From Sphaerochaeta globosa str. Buddy (GTDB taxonomy: Bacteria > Spirochaetota > Spirochaetia > Sphaerochaetales > Sphaerochaetaceae): a DNA stretch of 64,000 nucleotides. The notes beneath the pieces are model-generated. The model ran no database searches. It was not told the origin of the DNA and saw only the letters and a program-made list of their open reading frames with translations. Below, piece by piece: positions 33,876 through 43,623 of the stretch (position 1 is its first letter; every line of letters starts with the position of its first letter). The stretch is taken from assembly GCF_000190435.1 (NCBI RefSeq), contig NC_015152.1:1742458-1806457 (forward strand), read 5' to 3'. Both the position numbers and the translations under genes were made by a program.

Positions 33876-35087
33876 CTATACTTCTCGCAAAACCCGTAGT
33901 GAGTAGGCAATGGCATCGTCATTCCCGAAAGCTCCCGCCTTGGTGACGAGCCTGAGTTTTTCATACTTCGTGCCTACCACTTCCAGCAGGGGAAGACCTA
34001 AGAGCACCTCCCCAATAATTTCCACCTCGCTGATCTGTAAAAGTTCAAGTATGCCGAAAGCAGTATCCCCGCCGGTTAAAAACAAACCGCCCAAGGCATG
34101 AGATTCTATTACATCCTTGGCTATGGTGCTCAAGGCCAATCGTACAGCATTACCCACTTGGCTTTCAGTAAGTCCCATTTGGATGCCCAGCTTCAATGAA
34201 TCCTCATAGTCTGCGTGTTCAAGCACCGATGAAGCCAATAACAGAACATCCTTGTTCTGGGAGAGGAGGAGACGAACCCGTTCTGCATGGCTATGCAGGC
34301 CTTTTTTCTCCAAAAGGTCGCAAACCCCTACACTGACAGTGGAAATACCACGACTTTGTGCATACAGCACCTGCTTACGTGTTACTTCACTCAGGCTTGC
34401 TATCAGTCCCAGAACGGGATTGGAAGGGTGATATTGAGTAACCAACGCTTCACCAAGTCCGGCACTCCCTACAAACAATACCTTTTGAGATAAGGAGAGA
34501 GCCCATGCAGCGATATGGTTCAAATCTTCGTTGGTGGTGGCATCACAAACGACAACACCCTCCTCTATACTAGGCCAAGACCGTGCCCTGACAGTCTCCA
34601 AATCCAAGGAAACCACTTTTTTGGATGAGCTGAACAGCGTATACAGGTTATCCTCAGTTACCGGCTTATGGGGATCCTTTCCATGCTCAGTCTCTTTCAG
34701 TGGTTTCCCATGAACCGAAACCACCGAATCCATGCAGATACGCCCCATATCGGGAAATGCTGTTGCAACAACGATGAGATCGGCATGCAGGCAGGTTGCA
34801 ACCTCAACCACCTCGTCTACAATATTGCCGCGAAGGGTGGAATCGATTTTTTTCATAAAAACAGTGAAAGCCGAGCTATCCAAATCGGCAAGGGAAGAAC
34901 GCACGACTTCTCTCGCTTTGCCTGGTGCAAGATTTCTCGATTCAGTATCGAGCACCAATGAATACTGGGGAGCAAGCAGTTTGGGTCGGCCGATCTGTAC
35001 CCTGGTAGGAAATCCTCGGCGCACGAGCTGTAAGCCGGTGTCATTGGCTCCCGTAAAATCATCGGCGATGATCAAGTAAGTTTGCAT
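33876..35087 (-). CDS. four-carbon acid sugar kinase, DUF1537 family, 403 aa
   Basis: N-terminal domain starts TYLIIADDFTGANDTGLQ, the hallmark of the DUF1537/OtnK/DtnK kinases. The C-terminal nucleotide-binding domain includes LGGLFLTGGDTAF (about residues 320-332) and ends with a GAFGNDDA loop. Family members phosphorylate D-threonate, D-erythronate or 3-oxo-tetronates at O4. With the PdxA-family gene directly downstream, the pair should convert a C4 acid sugar to dihydroxyacetone phosphate and CO2. GGGAGGA precedes ATG 35087. Confidence 0.9.
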   Translation of the reverse strand: MQTYLIIADDFTGANDTGLQLVRRGFPTRVQIGRPKLLAPQYSLVLDTESRNLAPGKAREVVRSSLADLDSSAFTVFMKKIDSTLRGNIVDEVVEVATCLHADLIVVATAFPDMGRICMDSVVSVHGKPLKETEHGKDPHKPVTEDNLYTLFSSSKKVVSLDLETVRARSWPSIEEGVVVCDATTNEDLNHIAAWALSLSQKVLFVGSAGLGEALVTQYHPSNPVLGLIASLSEVTRKQVLYAQSRGISTVSVGVCDLLEKKGLHSHAERVRLLLSQNKDVLLLASSVLEHADYEDSLKLGIQMGLTESQVGNAVRLALSTIAKDVIESHALGGLFLTGGDTAFGILELLQISEVEIIGEVLLGLPLLEVVGTKYEKLRLVTKAGAFGNDDAIAYSLRVLREV

Positions 35088-35197
35088 AGGTTCCTCCCCG
35101 ATACGGCTATAGTACCATTCTAGCCTGCTCCCCTGCTTGGTTGCCACACTTTTCTCTTTCGCTTTACACAGATTGCTCGGTGTTCTACTATCTAGGC

Positions 35198-36457
35198 ATG
35201 CAGCGCACGTATTCATCTTTGCTCAGCAGCCTCTATGGCGAACAACAATTTGGTATTCGTGATCCACTGTGGAAGGATATTCATCTTCCACTCTCCTTCA
35301 AACCGATCATCGCAGACCCTGTTTTCCAAAAATTAGGCAGGATTAAACAACTGGGACCCACGTTCCACCTGTATCCGGGGGCGGTTCACACCAGGCTGGA
35401 CCATAGCCTGGGGGTATACCATATAGGGTTCTCCATCCTTGTCAGCTTGCTCAAACAAGCCATGCATGGTGCCTGTACATTGCCATGCACGGAACAGGGT
35501 ATGAAAACTTTCCTGTGTGCCTGCCTGCTCCACGATATCGGACATTTCCCCTTTGCGCACTCGCTGAAAGAATTGCCGCTTCAAAGCCATGAAAGCATTG
35601 CCAATCGACTTATCTGTGAACAAGGGAATTTCAGGACTGCCATCGAACGTGCCGGCCTTGTGCCCGAACAGGTGGGGAGTATCATCGATGAGCAGGCTGC
35701 CTTTGACAGTGAGGAAATCAGCTTGTATCGGAATATTCTCTCTGGTACGCTGGACCCGGACAAGCTCGATTACCTGAACCGTGATGCATTCTTCTGCGGG
35801 GTACCGTACGGCACCCAGGATGTGTCCTACATAACAGATAAGCTTTTTGTTGTTGATTCCCACCTTGCAATCACCGAGCAGGCACTAGGGTCGGTGGAAC
35901 ACCTCTTGTTCAGCAAGTACCTGATGTACCGCAATGTGTACTGGCACAAAACAACGCGCAGTGCAACGGCAATGATCAAGAAGGCCGTGCTTCTCTCGCT
36001 TTGTGATGGCAGCATCCAAGCAGAAGAACTGTATGCGCTGGATGATGAGCAGTTCTTTTTACTGCCTACTACCAAGCAGTTTCCTGCGGCCTCCCTGTTT
36101 ACACTCGTGCGTGAGAATCAACTCTATAAGCTGGGCTTCGAAAAACAGTATGAGTCAGGTTCAGATTTGGAGAGCCGAACCGATACCTTGTCCAAGCGGA
36201 TGGAGTATGAGGCTGCTCTCGCTGCAAAACTTGAGGTGCCTGCATCGCAGATTATTGTCGATATTCCCGAGCCGGTTTCCTTTGAAACAGATATTCCCAT
36301 TCTCAACGATCAGGGAAAGATTGCGAGCTTCCAGTCCCTGGACCATATATTTTCCTATGATATCGGAAAGGTCTTTACAAAAAGCCTGAGAAAATTCAGA
36401 ATCTTCACACCCTCCTCCATCCCGGTGCAAGCACTTGAGGAGGCATTGGAGCTCTGA
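35198..36457 (+). CDS. HD-domain phosphohydrolase (COG1078-like), 419 aa
   Basis: HD superfamily protein: the first His lies in HTRLDHSLGVYH, the HD pair in LLHDIGHFPFAH, and the last Asp in DPDKLDYLNRDAF, all in the order found in COG1078 dNTPase/SAMHD1-like hydrolases. The C-terminal third has no recognised domain. Likely a metal-dependent nucleotide phosphohydrolase; substrate unknown. ATG 35198 is chosen because the family N-terminus lies there; the ribosome site is weak (AGG). It is followed five bases later by the TtcA-like gene, so the two are an operon. Confidence 0.82.
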   Translation: MQRTYSSLLSSLYGEQQFGIRDPLWKDIHLPLSFKPIIADPVFQKLGRIKQLGPTFHLYPGAVHTRLDHSLGVYHIGFSILVSLLKQAMHGACTLPCTEQGMKTFLCACLLHDIGHFPFAHSLKELPLQSHESIANRLICEQGNFRTAIERAGLVPEQVGSIIDEQAAFDSEEISLYRNILSGTLDPDKLDYLNRDAFFCGVPYGTQDVSYITDKLFVVDSHLAITEQALGSVEHLLFSKYLMYRNVYWHKTTRSATAMIKKAVLLSLCDGSIQAEELYALDDEQFFLLPTTKQFPAASLFTLVRENQLYKLGFEKQYESGSDLESRTDTLSKRMEYEAALAAKLEVPASQIIVDIPEPVSFETDIPILNDQGKIASFQSLDHIFSYDIGKVFTKSLRKFRIFTPSSIPVQALEEALEL

Positions 36458-36461
36458 GTAC

Positions 36462-37211
36462 ATGGAAAAAATTCCCTATCGCACGCTCATCAACGGCGAG
36501 ATCCCGCCGTGGGTTATGCGTTTCATCAAACATACCGGCAAAGCCATCAATACCTACTCTATGATCCGCGAGCAGGATACGGTGTTGCTCTCCGCCTCGG
36601 GAGGAAAGGATAGCCTCGCCTTGGCCTTGGCCCTTTCGATCCGTCGCAATTGGCTGCCTATCACGTATAATTTGAAGGCTTTGATGATCAACTGGATCGA
36701 GCATCCGATTCCCGATGAATTTCGAGAGAAGCTTACTACCTACTTTACCGACCTTGGCTATGATTTTACCATTGTTGATGAACATCAGTACCCAGAATCC
36801 TTCAAAGGTGAGTTCAATTGTTATTTGTGCTCCAGAAATCGCCGAAGAGTGCTCTTCAATTATTGTGAAGAACATTCGATAGGTCTCGTGGCCATGGGGC
36901 ATCACCTCGATGACCTGGTGGAGACCAGTCTGATGAATCTCTGTTTTCGGGCAAACTTTTCCACCATGCAGCCGGTTCAGCCCTTTTTTGATGGGAAAAT
37001 TCATATTATCCGACCTATGATAGAAATACATGAATCGGTTACCCAACGGCTAGCCGATGTCTATGACTTGCCGGTGGTTAAGCCGGTCTGCCCCTATGAC
37101 CAAACAAATATCCGAGCCCGTCTGAAACCCATTATCAAAGACCTTTCTCATTTGGACAAACTCAGCCGAGAGCACATATATCATGCCCATCAATTTACGG
37201 GCAGGCTGTAA
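36462..37211 (+). CDS. ttcA: PP-loop ATPase, TtcA-like tRNA thiolation protein, 249 aa
   Basis: N-type ATP pyrophosphatase with PP-loop SASGGKDS (about residues 44-51) and a CxxC motif in NCYLCSRNRR (about 121-130). The conserved AMGHHLDDLVET and a C-terminal RPMIEIHES complete the picture. TtcA makes 2-thiocytidine at tRNA position 32 using an iron-sulfur cluster held by Cys residues. The group also includes TtuA-like proteins, so the exact tRNA base is not certain. GGAGC lies before ATG 36462. No zinc-ribbon ends are seen, which favours TtcA over TtuA. Confidence 0.8.
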   Translation: MEKIPYRTLINGEIPPWVMRFIKHTGKAINTYSMIREQDTVLLSASGGKDSLALALALSIRRNWLPITYNLKALMINWIEHPIPDEFREKLTTYFTDLGYDFTIVDEHQYPESFKGEFNCYLCSRNRRRVLFNYCEEHSIGLVAMGHHLDDLVETSLMNLCFRANFSTMQPVQPFFDGKIHIIRPMIEIHESVTQRLADVYDLPVVKPVCPYDQTNIRARLKPIIKDLSHLDKLSREHIYHAHQFTGRL

Positions 37212-37284
37212 CTTGGCTCTTTCAGACCTGTTTACATCAATACCAAGTATATGTGATGATAGAGCTGGAAGGAGGGGTGACGAT

Positions 37285-38709
37285 TTGCTCAGACGCCTAG
37301 GTCTGCTTCTACTGATAATCCTGCTTGCAACCCTCCCATTGAGTGCTGAGAGCGAGGGTGATGCTGTTGTGCCCAGTGAGGAAACAGAAATCACGCCAAG
37401 CAATACGGAGCAGGAACCTTCTTTTGACACAAATGAGAATACTTGGGGAATCACCGGTGATGATGTTGCAACCGGACTGCTCGAAGGCGTCGCTACTTCC
37501 GATGGGTTTTTCGCCCTTTCTTATATGCCGGACTTCAGCATCGGCAAACTTGCTTTTCAGCTGGATGTTAAAATCAAGGGATCGTATGCAACCGACCCCT
37601 TTGGATTGTCCTTGGATTTCTCAGACTGGAAAGCTCCAGATCGCCTTGAGAACCAGAGTCTTGATGCATATGCGGTCATCGCACTCAAGCATTACAGTCG
37701 TTTCATACGGACCATCCAGTATGGGGAACGCTATGACTCGCTGTATATCCGGTTCGGAAAACTTTTGGGCATTACCCTAGGTGATGGTGCTCTGCTCAAC
37801 GGCTACTTCGACCGCGGGGTTTCCGTGCGCAGCAGTCGCCCCGGCTTGGAAGTCATGCTTGATGGAACATTGTTGGGAATCCCGGATGCAGGCTTTCAAT
37901 TCATCACCAACGATGTCTTTAAACCCACACTCACGGCGTGGAGACTTTTTTCCAGGCCACTGAACGAATATCCCGAGTATAAAACTATTTCCAATGTACA
38001 AATCGGTCTTTCCTTCGCCCAGAGTCCTAAACTGCTCGACCTTGAGGACAGACAACTACTCGGTCGAAAACTCATCGCACTGGACCTCTCTATTCCGATT
38101 ATTACCTGGAGCTGGTTCAATGTTGATTTCTTTACCGATCTTCTCGCACAATCTCCCGATAACGGCTCAAGTAAGCCGGCATTCGCCTACCGGTACGGCC
38201 TTTGGGGTCATACGAAAAGCTTTTTTGTATTCAACACGAGTGTGACAGTTCCAACTTTCGGTCACTATTATACTGATTACTTTGCCTCAGATTTTGAGAA
38301 TCGAACTGCACAGGATCTACAAAATCTCATTCTTGAGTTGGGGACTTCACGACTCGATGGGATGTTCGGCCTGAACTTTGTGCGGGATGGGGTGTACCTC
38401 AGAGCAAAAATGACAAGTAATTACACCTCTGGATCTTACCATGACTACCGTTTCCTTGCAAATGCACGCATAGACAAGCGATTATTCAATATCGTCTCGC
38501 TAGACTTGAGCTATGAAAAGCTTTATCCTACCAGTACCGGAGAAAGGTTCTTTGAGGGCTTGCAGACACTACGCAATGTAATACTTTCTGCCTCTGCAGT
38601 AGTCAAAGTCAAACCGTACTCTTTTGATCTTGGACTAAGCATCCTTTTTGATGACCAAGCCCAAGCAACCTATACGTTAGATACTGCAGTAAGGGTTTCA
38701 ATCCTGTAA
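37285..38709 (+). CDS. secreted, probable outer-membrane barrel protein with TTG start, 474 aa
   Basis: GGAGGGGTGACGAT is followed by TTG, giving LLRRLGLLLL and a signal peptide cut near PLSAES. The frame is open upstream to 37183, but that part overlaps ttcA. After an acidic linker (about residues 22-55) the rest is strand-rich with many aromatic/alternating segments (FALSYMPDFSIGKLAFQLDVK, VYLRAKMTSNYTSGSY, YSFDLGLSILF). This is consistent with a barrel of about 400 residues. I know no family name. It is followed 20 bp later by another barrel-like gene, so the two probably work together. Confidence 0.68.
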   Translation: MLRRLGLLLLIILLATLPLSAESEGDAVVPSEETEITPSNTEQEPSFDTNENTWGITGDDVATGLLEGVATSDGFFALSYMPDFSIGKLAFQLDVKIKGSYATDPFGLSLDFSDWKAPDRLENQSLDAYAVIALKHYSRFIRTIQYGERYDSLYIRFGKLLGITLGDGALLNGYFDRGVSVRSSRPGLEVMLDGTLLGIPDAGFQFITNDVFKPTLTAWRLFSRPLNEYPEYKTISNVQIGLSFAQSPKLLDLEDRQLLGRKLIALDLSIPIITWSWFNVDFFTDLLAQSPDNGSSKPAFAYRYGLWGHTKSFFVFNTSVTVPTFGHYYTDYFASDFENRTAQDLQNLILELGTSRLDGMFGLNFVRDGVYLRAKMTSNYTSGSYHDYRFLANARIDKRLFNIVSLDLSYEKLYPTSTGERFFEGLQTLRNVILSASAVVKVKPYSFDLGLSILFDDQAQATYTLDTAVRVSIL

Positions 38710-38729
38710 CTTCAGTGCAGGGAGTGTAT

Positions 38730-41207
38730 ATGAATCGGTTATGCAAGCATGTTGGTCTGCTTCTCTTGGCCGCCTGCCTCATAGGGAATCTGTATGCTGA
38801 TGAATCTGTGTTCATCGGCGATGGCGATATCAGCGCCCTGAAACTCTACGACAGTCAAGGCAACCCACTCGATGCAACCAGTGAAAATGCTAGCCAGATC
38901 GGTGAGGGGTGGATTATCCAGAACCCCGACACACCCATACTCATCATTACACCCAGGGGGACCATCAATGTGTATGAAGGCTCCTTGTTGGTCACCGGCA
39001 ATCTATCCAGCAAAAATTCCGACTTGTACCTAGTTTCAGGAAAAGCCACCTTCAACACGTATGCAATGGAAGGGGGAGTGCTTACGGTAACCACCCCTGT
39101 CTCCCGCCACCGACTCGAAGGGGATGGGGAGATGTTGGTCATTACCACCGAGGGGGAGGAAAGTGTCACTTCCTTTACCGGTACGGTAGAATCGTTCAAC
39201 GCCTTGACGGGGTTCACCCGAACCATACGGCCATTCGACAAGTTGTTCATGCAGGAAGAGAGTGCCAGGCCCCAGCCGATTGAGATTGGATATTATCTGA
39301 CCTATGCAACCTACCCTGACATGATGCTTGCACGACAGATTGTGCAGAATCTTTCAGCTCCGATTGTTGCTCCTAAGCCGATGGCCCCTAAGGCCCGAAC
39401 AACTGAATTGGTGATCGAGCAACCGGAAGTAGAGAAGGTTACCATCGCAGCTTTGGCTGAACCCGTAAGCAGTTTGGTTGTAACGCAGCAGAAACCTTTT
39501 ATTCCGGAACAAGTACAGGTCATTTCAGTAGCGGTGCAACCGATTGCCGTACCGCAACCGGTACGGACGCTTACTTCAACCATACTCAAAGCACCCTCCT
39601 CCAGGATTATCGTTACGGTGCGCCCCATGGTTGCCGACATTCCGTCTGCGCCTAAGGCAACAACATCGGTTCAAGTGCCTTCTGCACCCTCTCAAGTTAC
39701 TACGATGTCTGAACTAGACGTACCTAGTGTAGTTCAGCAGGAAAGTCTTGACGTTTCCCTTCCCCTTGAAGAGCCCGCTACCATGGTAATGCAACCGGAG
39801 GATACACGTTCAGCAGCAATTCCCTTGCAGAACATAGAGGCCGAGGTAATCGAGCCGATTCCTGCAAGTGAACAAGCGGCCGTTGAGCAGCCAAGCGAAG
39901 CAGTACTTTCTACGACCCCGGTTTTGACCAGTACCCCCAGCCTGCTCACCTCTTCCGATGCCGAACGGATTGGGGGGTCCTTTGGGTTGGTTGCAGACTA
40001 TCGATTCCAATTGGATGGGACGAATGCAAACTCCTTCAGCCATCGGCTCATCGTAAAGCCCTTTTTCACCAAGGGTCCCTTCAGCCTATCGTTGCAGTCG
40101 AATATAGAGACCCAGGATTTCTCTTCATTTACCAGTAATACCAATCCTATTCCTTCTTCGACACTTGCTCGGCTCTCCTATGCATTCTCCTACGTGGACC
40201 AACTGAGAATCGGCTACAGCACGTCTGCCTTCTATCTGGTATTGGACCACACCAGAAGCATGGTCAGTGATATGACCAGTTTCACAGCCCCCCAATTCGG
40301 AGAAAGCAGCAAGTTGGTCCTGCAAAACCAAATCAAGGCAGGTCCTTTCACCTTGATCACAGCCTTCGACGATTTGTATCTGACAAACCTCTTGGCAAAC
40401 CGGGCTCAATTTGGTTCTTCCATCCTTCAGTTTACCCCGTCAGGCGGATATCCGCTCACCATCGCACTCGGTGCCTTGGCAAAAGTGGAGAAGACACCCT
40501 CTAATTCGGTGAATCTCTATCCCCTGCTCAGCTTCCGCTTCCCGGTAATCAATACCAGAACAACCCAGTTCAGTGCTATCCTGCAAGCTCACGGGTACCT
40601 GCCTGTCTATCCTTCATTTGATACCGACCAATTCATCGACACCTCGCTTGCAACCTTCTTCCCCAATTACTCCTTGGGAGCTGGATTTGCCATTAAGCGC
40701 AACCAATTCTCAGCCAAGATTCTTGCCTCCTTGAACGAGGGAAAGAATCATAACCTGTTGGTCAATGATTTTGCCTATGCGGGCATTGACACCTCCTACG
40801 CTTCCACTGTCGATCTTCTTACCGACATACGGTATGAGGGTACAGGATTTGAATCGAAAGTAGTTTGGAATGTGCCCTTTACAGCTTCGTTTGCCATAGC
40901 CACCCTGAGTGGAGGTCATGCAGCTGATTACAGCCAGCTTTCACTCGGAGTAAAAATCAAGAAGGCTTCATTTGGTCTAGGAATTTCCAACCTCGGCCTT
41001 TTTGACACGCTACAAGCAATTTTCGCTGGAACAGCGAGGTATACTACGCTGTTGGGTGGCACCTATGCGACCAGTTACCTCTATGCCAGCTATGAGTTTG
41101 GTATTGCAAGTCTTTTGGCTAAGGTTACCTACCCTGTTTCAAGTTCAGCATATACAGTGCCGGTTGTGAGCCTGACTGCACGCCTGAAGCTCAGTAAGGC
41201 CTTCTAG
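38730..41207 (+). CDS. large surface protein: FecR-like domain, Pro/Val linker, C-terminal barrel, 825 aa
   Basis: Signal peptide (residues 1 to about 22, ending NLYADE). Residues 25-175 look like a FecR-type beta domain with ITPRGTINVYEGSLLVTG and SVTSFTGTVESF. Residues about 200-420 form a low-complexity Pro/Val/Thr/Glu-rich linker. The last 400 residues are strand-rich (YRFQLDGTNANSFSHRLIVK, LYASYEFGI) and end in a barrel-like strand with terminal Phe (SLTARLKLSKAF). A FecR-like periplasmic/surface domain on the N side of an outer-membrane barrel is unusual. GGGAG precedes ATG 38730. Function unknown; envelope structural or adhesion roles are possible. Confidence 0.68.
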   Translation: MNRLCKHVGLLLLAACLIGNLYADESVFIGDGDISALKLYDSQGNPLDATSENASQIGEGWIIQNPDTPILIITPRGTINVYEGSLLVTGNLSSKNSDLYLVSGKATFNTYAMEGGVLTVTTPVSRHRLEGDGEMLVITTEGEESVTSFTGTVESFNALTGFTRTIRPFDKLFMQEESARPQPIEIGYYLTYATYPDMMLARQIVQNLSAPIVAPKPMAPKARTTELVIEQPEVEKVTIAALAEPVSSLVVTQQKPFIPEQVQVISVAVQPIAVPQPVRTLTSTILKAPSSRIIVTVRPMVADIPSAPKATTSVQVPSAPSQVTTMSELDVPSVVQQESLDVSLPLEEPATMVMQPEDTRSAAIPLQNIEAEVIEPIPASEQAAVEQPSEAVLSTTPVLTSTPSLLTSSDAERIGGSFGLVADYRFQLDGTNANSFSHRLIVKPFFTKGPFSLSLQSNIETQDFSSFTSNTNPIPSSTLARLSYAFSYVDQLRIGYSTSAFYLVLDHTRSMVSDMTSFTAPQFGESSKLVLQNQIKAGPFTLITAFDDLYLTNLLANRAQFGSSILQFTPSGGYPLTIALGALAKVEKTPSNSVNLYPLLSFRFPVINTRTTQFSAILQAHGYLPVYPSFDTDQFIDTSLATFFPNYSLGAGFAIKRNQFSAKILASLNEGKNHNLLVNDFAYAGIDTSYASTVDLLTDIRYEGTGFESKVVWNVPFTASFAIATLSGGHAADYSQLSLGVKIKKASFGLGISNLGLFDTLQAIFAGTARYTTLLGGTYATSYLYASYEFGIASLLAKVTYPVSSSAYTVPVVSLTARLKLSKAF

Positions 41208-41245
41208 CTTTTGCGCTTCGGCCTCTTCTGTGATAGAGTCTTGCT

Positions 41246-43012
41246 ATGAAGATTAAACTACTCGATCCCTTGGTAGCACAGCGTATAGCTGCCGGGGAGG
41301 TCATTGAACGACCAGCCTCAGTGATACGGGAGCTCTTGGACAACGCCCTCGATGCTGGAAGCAAATCCATTGTTGCCAGTGTCATCGAGGGGGGACTTGA
41401 AGAGATCAAGGTTATTGATGACGGTGAAGGCATAGAGAGAGAGGACCTACCTCTTTTGTGTGAGAGCCATGCCACCAGCAAGGTACGCGAGCTTGATGAC
41501 TTGTATCATATCAAGAGCATGGGATTCCGCGGTGAGGCACTGTACAGTATCGCCTCTGTTTCCAGAATTACCATCGCCAGCAGTTTTCAAGGCCAAGAGC
41601 CCTACCAAATCACCGTAGACAACGGAAGAAAGGAAGCAGTTCTGCCCGGAGGCCCGCGTACCGGTACCATGGTGACGGTAGAGGGCCTGTTCAAAGAGCT
41701 TCCTGCAAGAAGGCAGTTTCTCAAGCGGCCTTCCACGGAAGCCACCATGGCCAGGGCGGTTCTGCTTGAGAAGGCGTTGGCGTTCCCCGATCGAGCCTTT
41801 CGTTTCATCAGCGACCAGACAGTACGGGTGGATTTGGTACCGACAACCAGAAAACAACGTGTCCTGGATGTATTGTTGCTCAATCAGAATATCGTAAGCT
41901 CTGAAATGCTTGAGCTGTACGATAGTGCCGGCCGTTTCGACCTCTATGCAGTCTGTTCTTCCCCCGCTTTCTCGCGCAGTGACCGCTCCCATATAAAAAT
42001 CTATGTGAACAATCGTCCGGTTGACGAGTACTCACTGGTGCAGGCAGTAACCTATGGGTATGGAGAACTTCTCGCAGGAGGTTCGTTTCCGTATTGCTAT
42101 CTCTTCATCGACGTTGATCCCACACTGGTCGACTTCAACATACACCCAACAAAACGAGAGGTGAAGCTACGCAACAAAGCTGAAATTCATCATCAGGTGG
42201 TCAGCATGATTGCAAGCCAAATCAAGCGAACCATTCCACGGTTGGTGAAACAGGAGTTGGAAGCTGAAGCTTCCCCTTTGCTTGCTCCGCTGTATGAGAC
42301 AAAACCGAGTTCTTATCAGGCTTCGGAGCGCTCAAACCGGTATGAAGCCCCTTCGCAAAAGGCTCCGCTCGATAGTGAATGGTTCCAGAAAGCAAGAGAA
42401 TTGCTGGAAGGAAACCGGATGCAAGCATCTCGCACAACCGAGTCACAGGACATCTGGGCCGAACAGGAAGACGAACAGGAGTTTATCTACCTTGGGCAGG
42501 CATTCAACCTTTTTCTGGTTGCCCAGAAAAAAGATGACTTGTTCCTGGTTGACCAGCATGCGGCCCACGAACGCTTGATATTTGACGAGGTGAGGGAGAA
42601 AAAGAACATTCAGCAGTTGATGATCCCTCTCTCTTTTGAAGTGGAACGGGATGTTGACACCTACTTATTGGAACATCAGGATGTATATCTGAATCTCGGT
42701 ATCAAGCTTGAGCGAACGGAAGACCTGCTTTGGCAGATCTCTTCCTTACCTGGCTTGTACCGCAATATCGAGGCGCAGCTGGTTTCTTTCATCCAGAAGA
42801 CTACCGGTGATACCCAAGAAGTAGAAAAGGGACTCTATGCCGTTGTTGCCTGCCATGCGGCGATTAAAGCCGGTGATACGGTTGACAGAATGATGGCACT
42901 ATCGCTCTTGACCAAGGTTTTTCAACTCGACGAGCCTACTTGCCCGCATGGAAGAACCTTCGTGGTGCGATTGAACAAGGAAGAATTGATGAAAGCGGTA
43001 CAGCGTACTTAG
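41246..43012 (+). CDS. mutL: DNA mismatch repair protein MutL, 588 aa
   Basis: GHKL ATPase N-terminus: IAAGEVIERPASVIRELLDN, DDGEGI, ATSK and GFRGEAL in order (residues 10-100). The transducer domain has NNRPV. A C-terminal domain from about residue 405 carries the endonuclease motif DQHAAHE-R-IFDE plus ACHAAIKAGD and CPHGRTF. This is the endonuclease-type MutL found in bacteria lacking MutH. It nicks the daughter strand after MutS finds a mismatch. No Shine-Dalgarno is obvious at the ATG. The stop overlaps the convergent lipoprotein gene by 4 bp. Confidence 0.96.
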   Translation: MKIKLLDPLVAQRIAAGEVIERPASVIRELLDNALDAGSKSIVASVIEGGLEEIKVIDDGEGIEREDLPLLCESHATSKVRELDDLYHIKSMGFRGEALYSIASVSRITIASSFQGQEPYQITVDNGRKEAVLPGGPRTGTMVTVEGLFKELPARRQFLKRPSTEATMARAVLLEKALAFPDRAFRFISDQTVRVDLVPTTRKQRVLDVLLLNQNIVSSEMLELYDSAGRFDLYAVCSSPAFSRSDRSHIKIYVNNRPVDEYSLVQAVTYGYGELLAGGSFPYCYLFIDVDPTLVDFNIHPTKREVKLRNKAEIHHQVVSMIASQIKRTIPRLVKQELEAEASPLLAPLYETKPSSYQASERSNRYEAPSQKAPLDSEWFQKARELLEGNRMQASRTTESQDIWAEQEDEQEFIYLGQAFNLFLVAQKKDDLFLVDQHAAHERLIFDEVREKKNIQQLMIPLSFEVERDVDTYLLEHQDVYLNLGIKLERTEDLLWQISSLPGLYRNIEAQLVSFIQKTTGDTQEVEKGLYAVVACHAAIKAGDTVDRMMALSLLTKVFQLDEPTCPHGRTFVVRLNKEELMKAVQRT

Positions 43013-43623
43013 CGGTAGACGATGTAGCGTACCGTTTGGTCCTGCACTAAAACGCTTGCCTTAGAAACTCCCTCTTGCAGGGTAATGGGTTCGTTCTGCT
43101 GTATTTGGCGGGTCTCAAGCAATGCTTCATCTGCATCATACAGGCTGAGCTGACCAAGCCCTTCATGCAGATGCAGGGTGTAGGTTTCTGCATCATACCC
43201 AACGATATCTTTTGGCATCGTATAGCTGACAAGAAAGGTTTCTTCCAACGTTTGTCCGTCGTCGTTGAGGATGGACAGTTTCCACTCCCCTTCAGGCAGC
43301 ATGACATTCCTGCCCATACTAAGTGGGCCTACCGTGTAGGTATCCTTCTCATCACCTTCGATGGTGAGGGTCCAAGAGCTTACCTGATTGCTGGCAACAA
43401 GGTAAATCTGCTTCTGGCTTGGTTCACCTTGGATGGAAAAGGAAAGGATGAGTTCCTGCATCATGCTGTTCTCAGCAGGATATACCTGCGTCTGCACATT
43501 GGCTTGCAGGTTAACCACCTCAAGCTCCTCCCTGCTGCAACTTGTGAGCAGGAGGAGGAGAAGCAGGAAAAAAGCTATGAATTTATACTTGCGTTGCAAG
43601 ATATGACCGAACCGGGTTTGCAT
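43009..43623 (-). CDS. lipoprotein of unknown function, about 204 aa
   Basis: N-terminal membrane signal of ten hydrophobic residues ending in lipobox LLTSC (Cys at about 29), then a mature beta-rich domain with ELILSFSIQGEPSQKQIYLV and VGPLSMGRNVMLPEGEWKLSI. The start at 43623 overlaps the acyltransferase gene by 41 bp and has no strong ribosome site. A TTG eight codons later is an alternative. The frame continues upstream but only inside the other gene. No family recognised. Downstream, its stop overlaps mutL by 4 bp. Confidence 0.65.
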   Translation of the reverse strand: MQTRFGHILQRKYKFIAFFLLLLLLLTSCSREELEVVNLQANVQTQVYPAENSMMQELILSFSIQGEPSQKQIYLVASNQVSSWTLTIEGDEKDTYTVGPLSMGRNVMLPEGEWKLSILNDDGQTLEETFLVSYTMPKDIVGYDAETYTLHLHEGLGQLSLYDADEALLETRQIQQNEPITLQEGVSKASVLVQDQTVRYIVYR

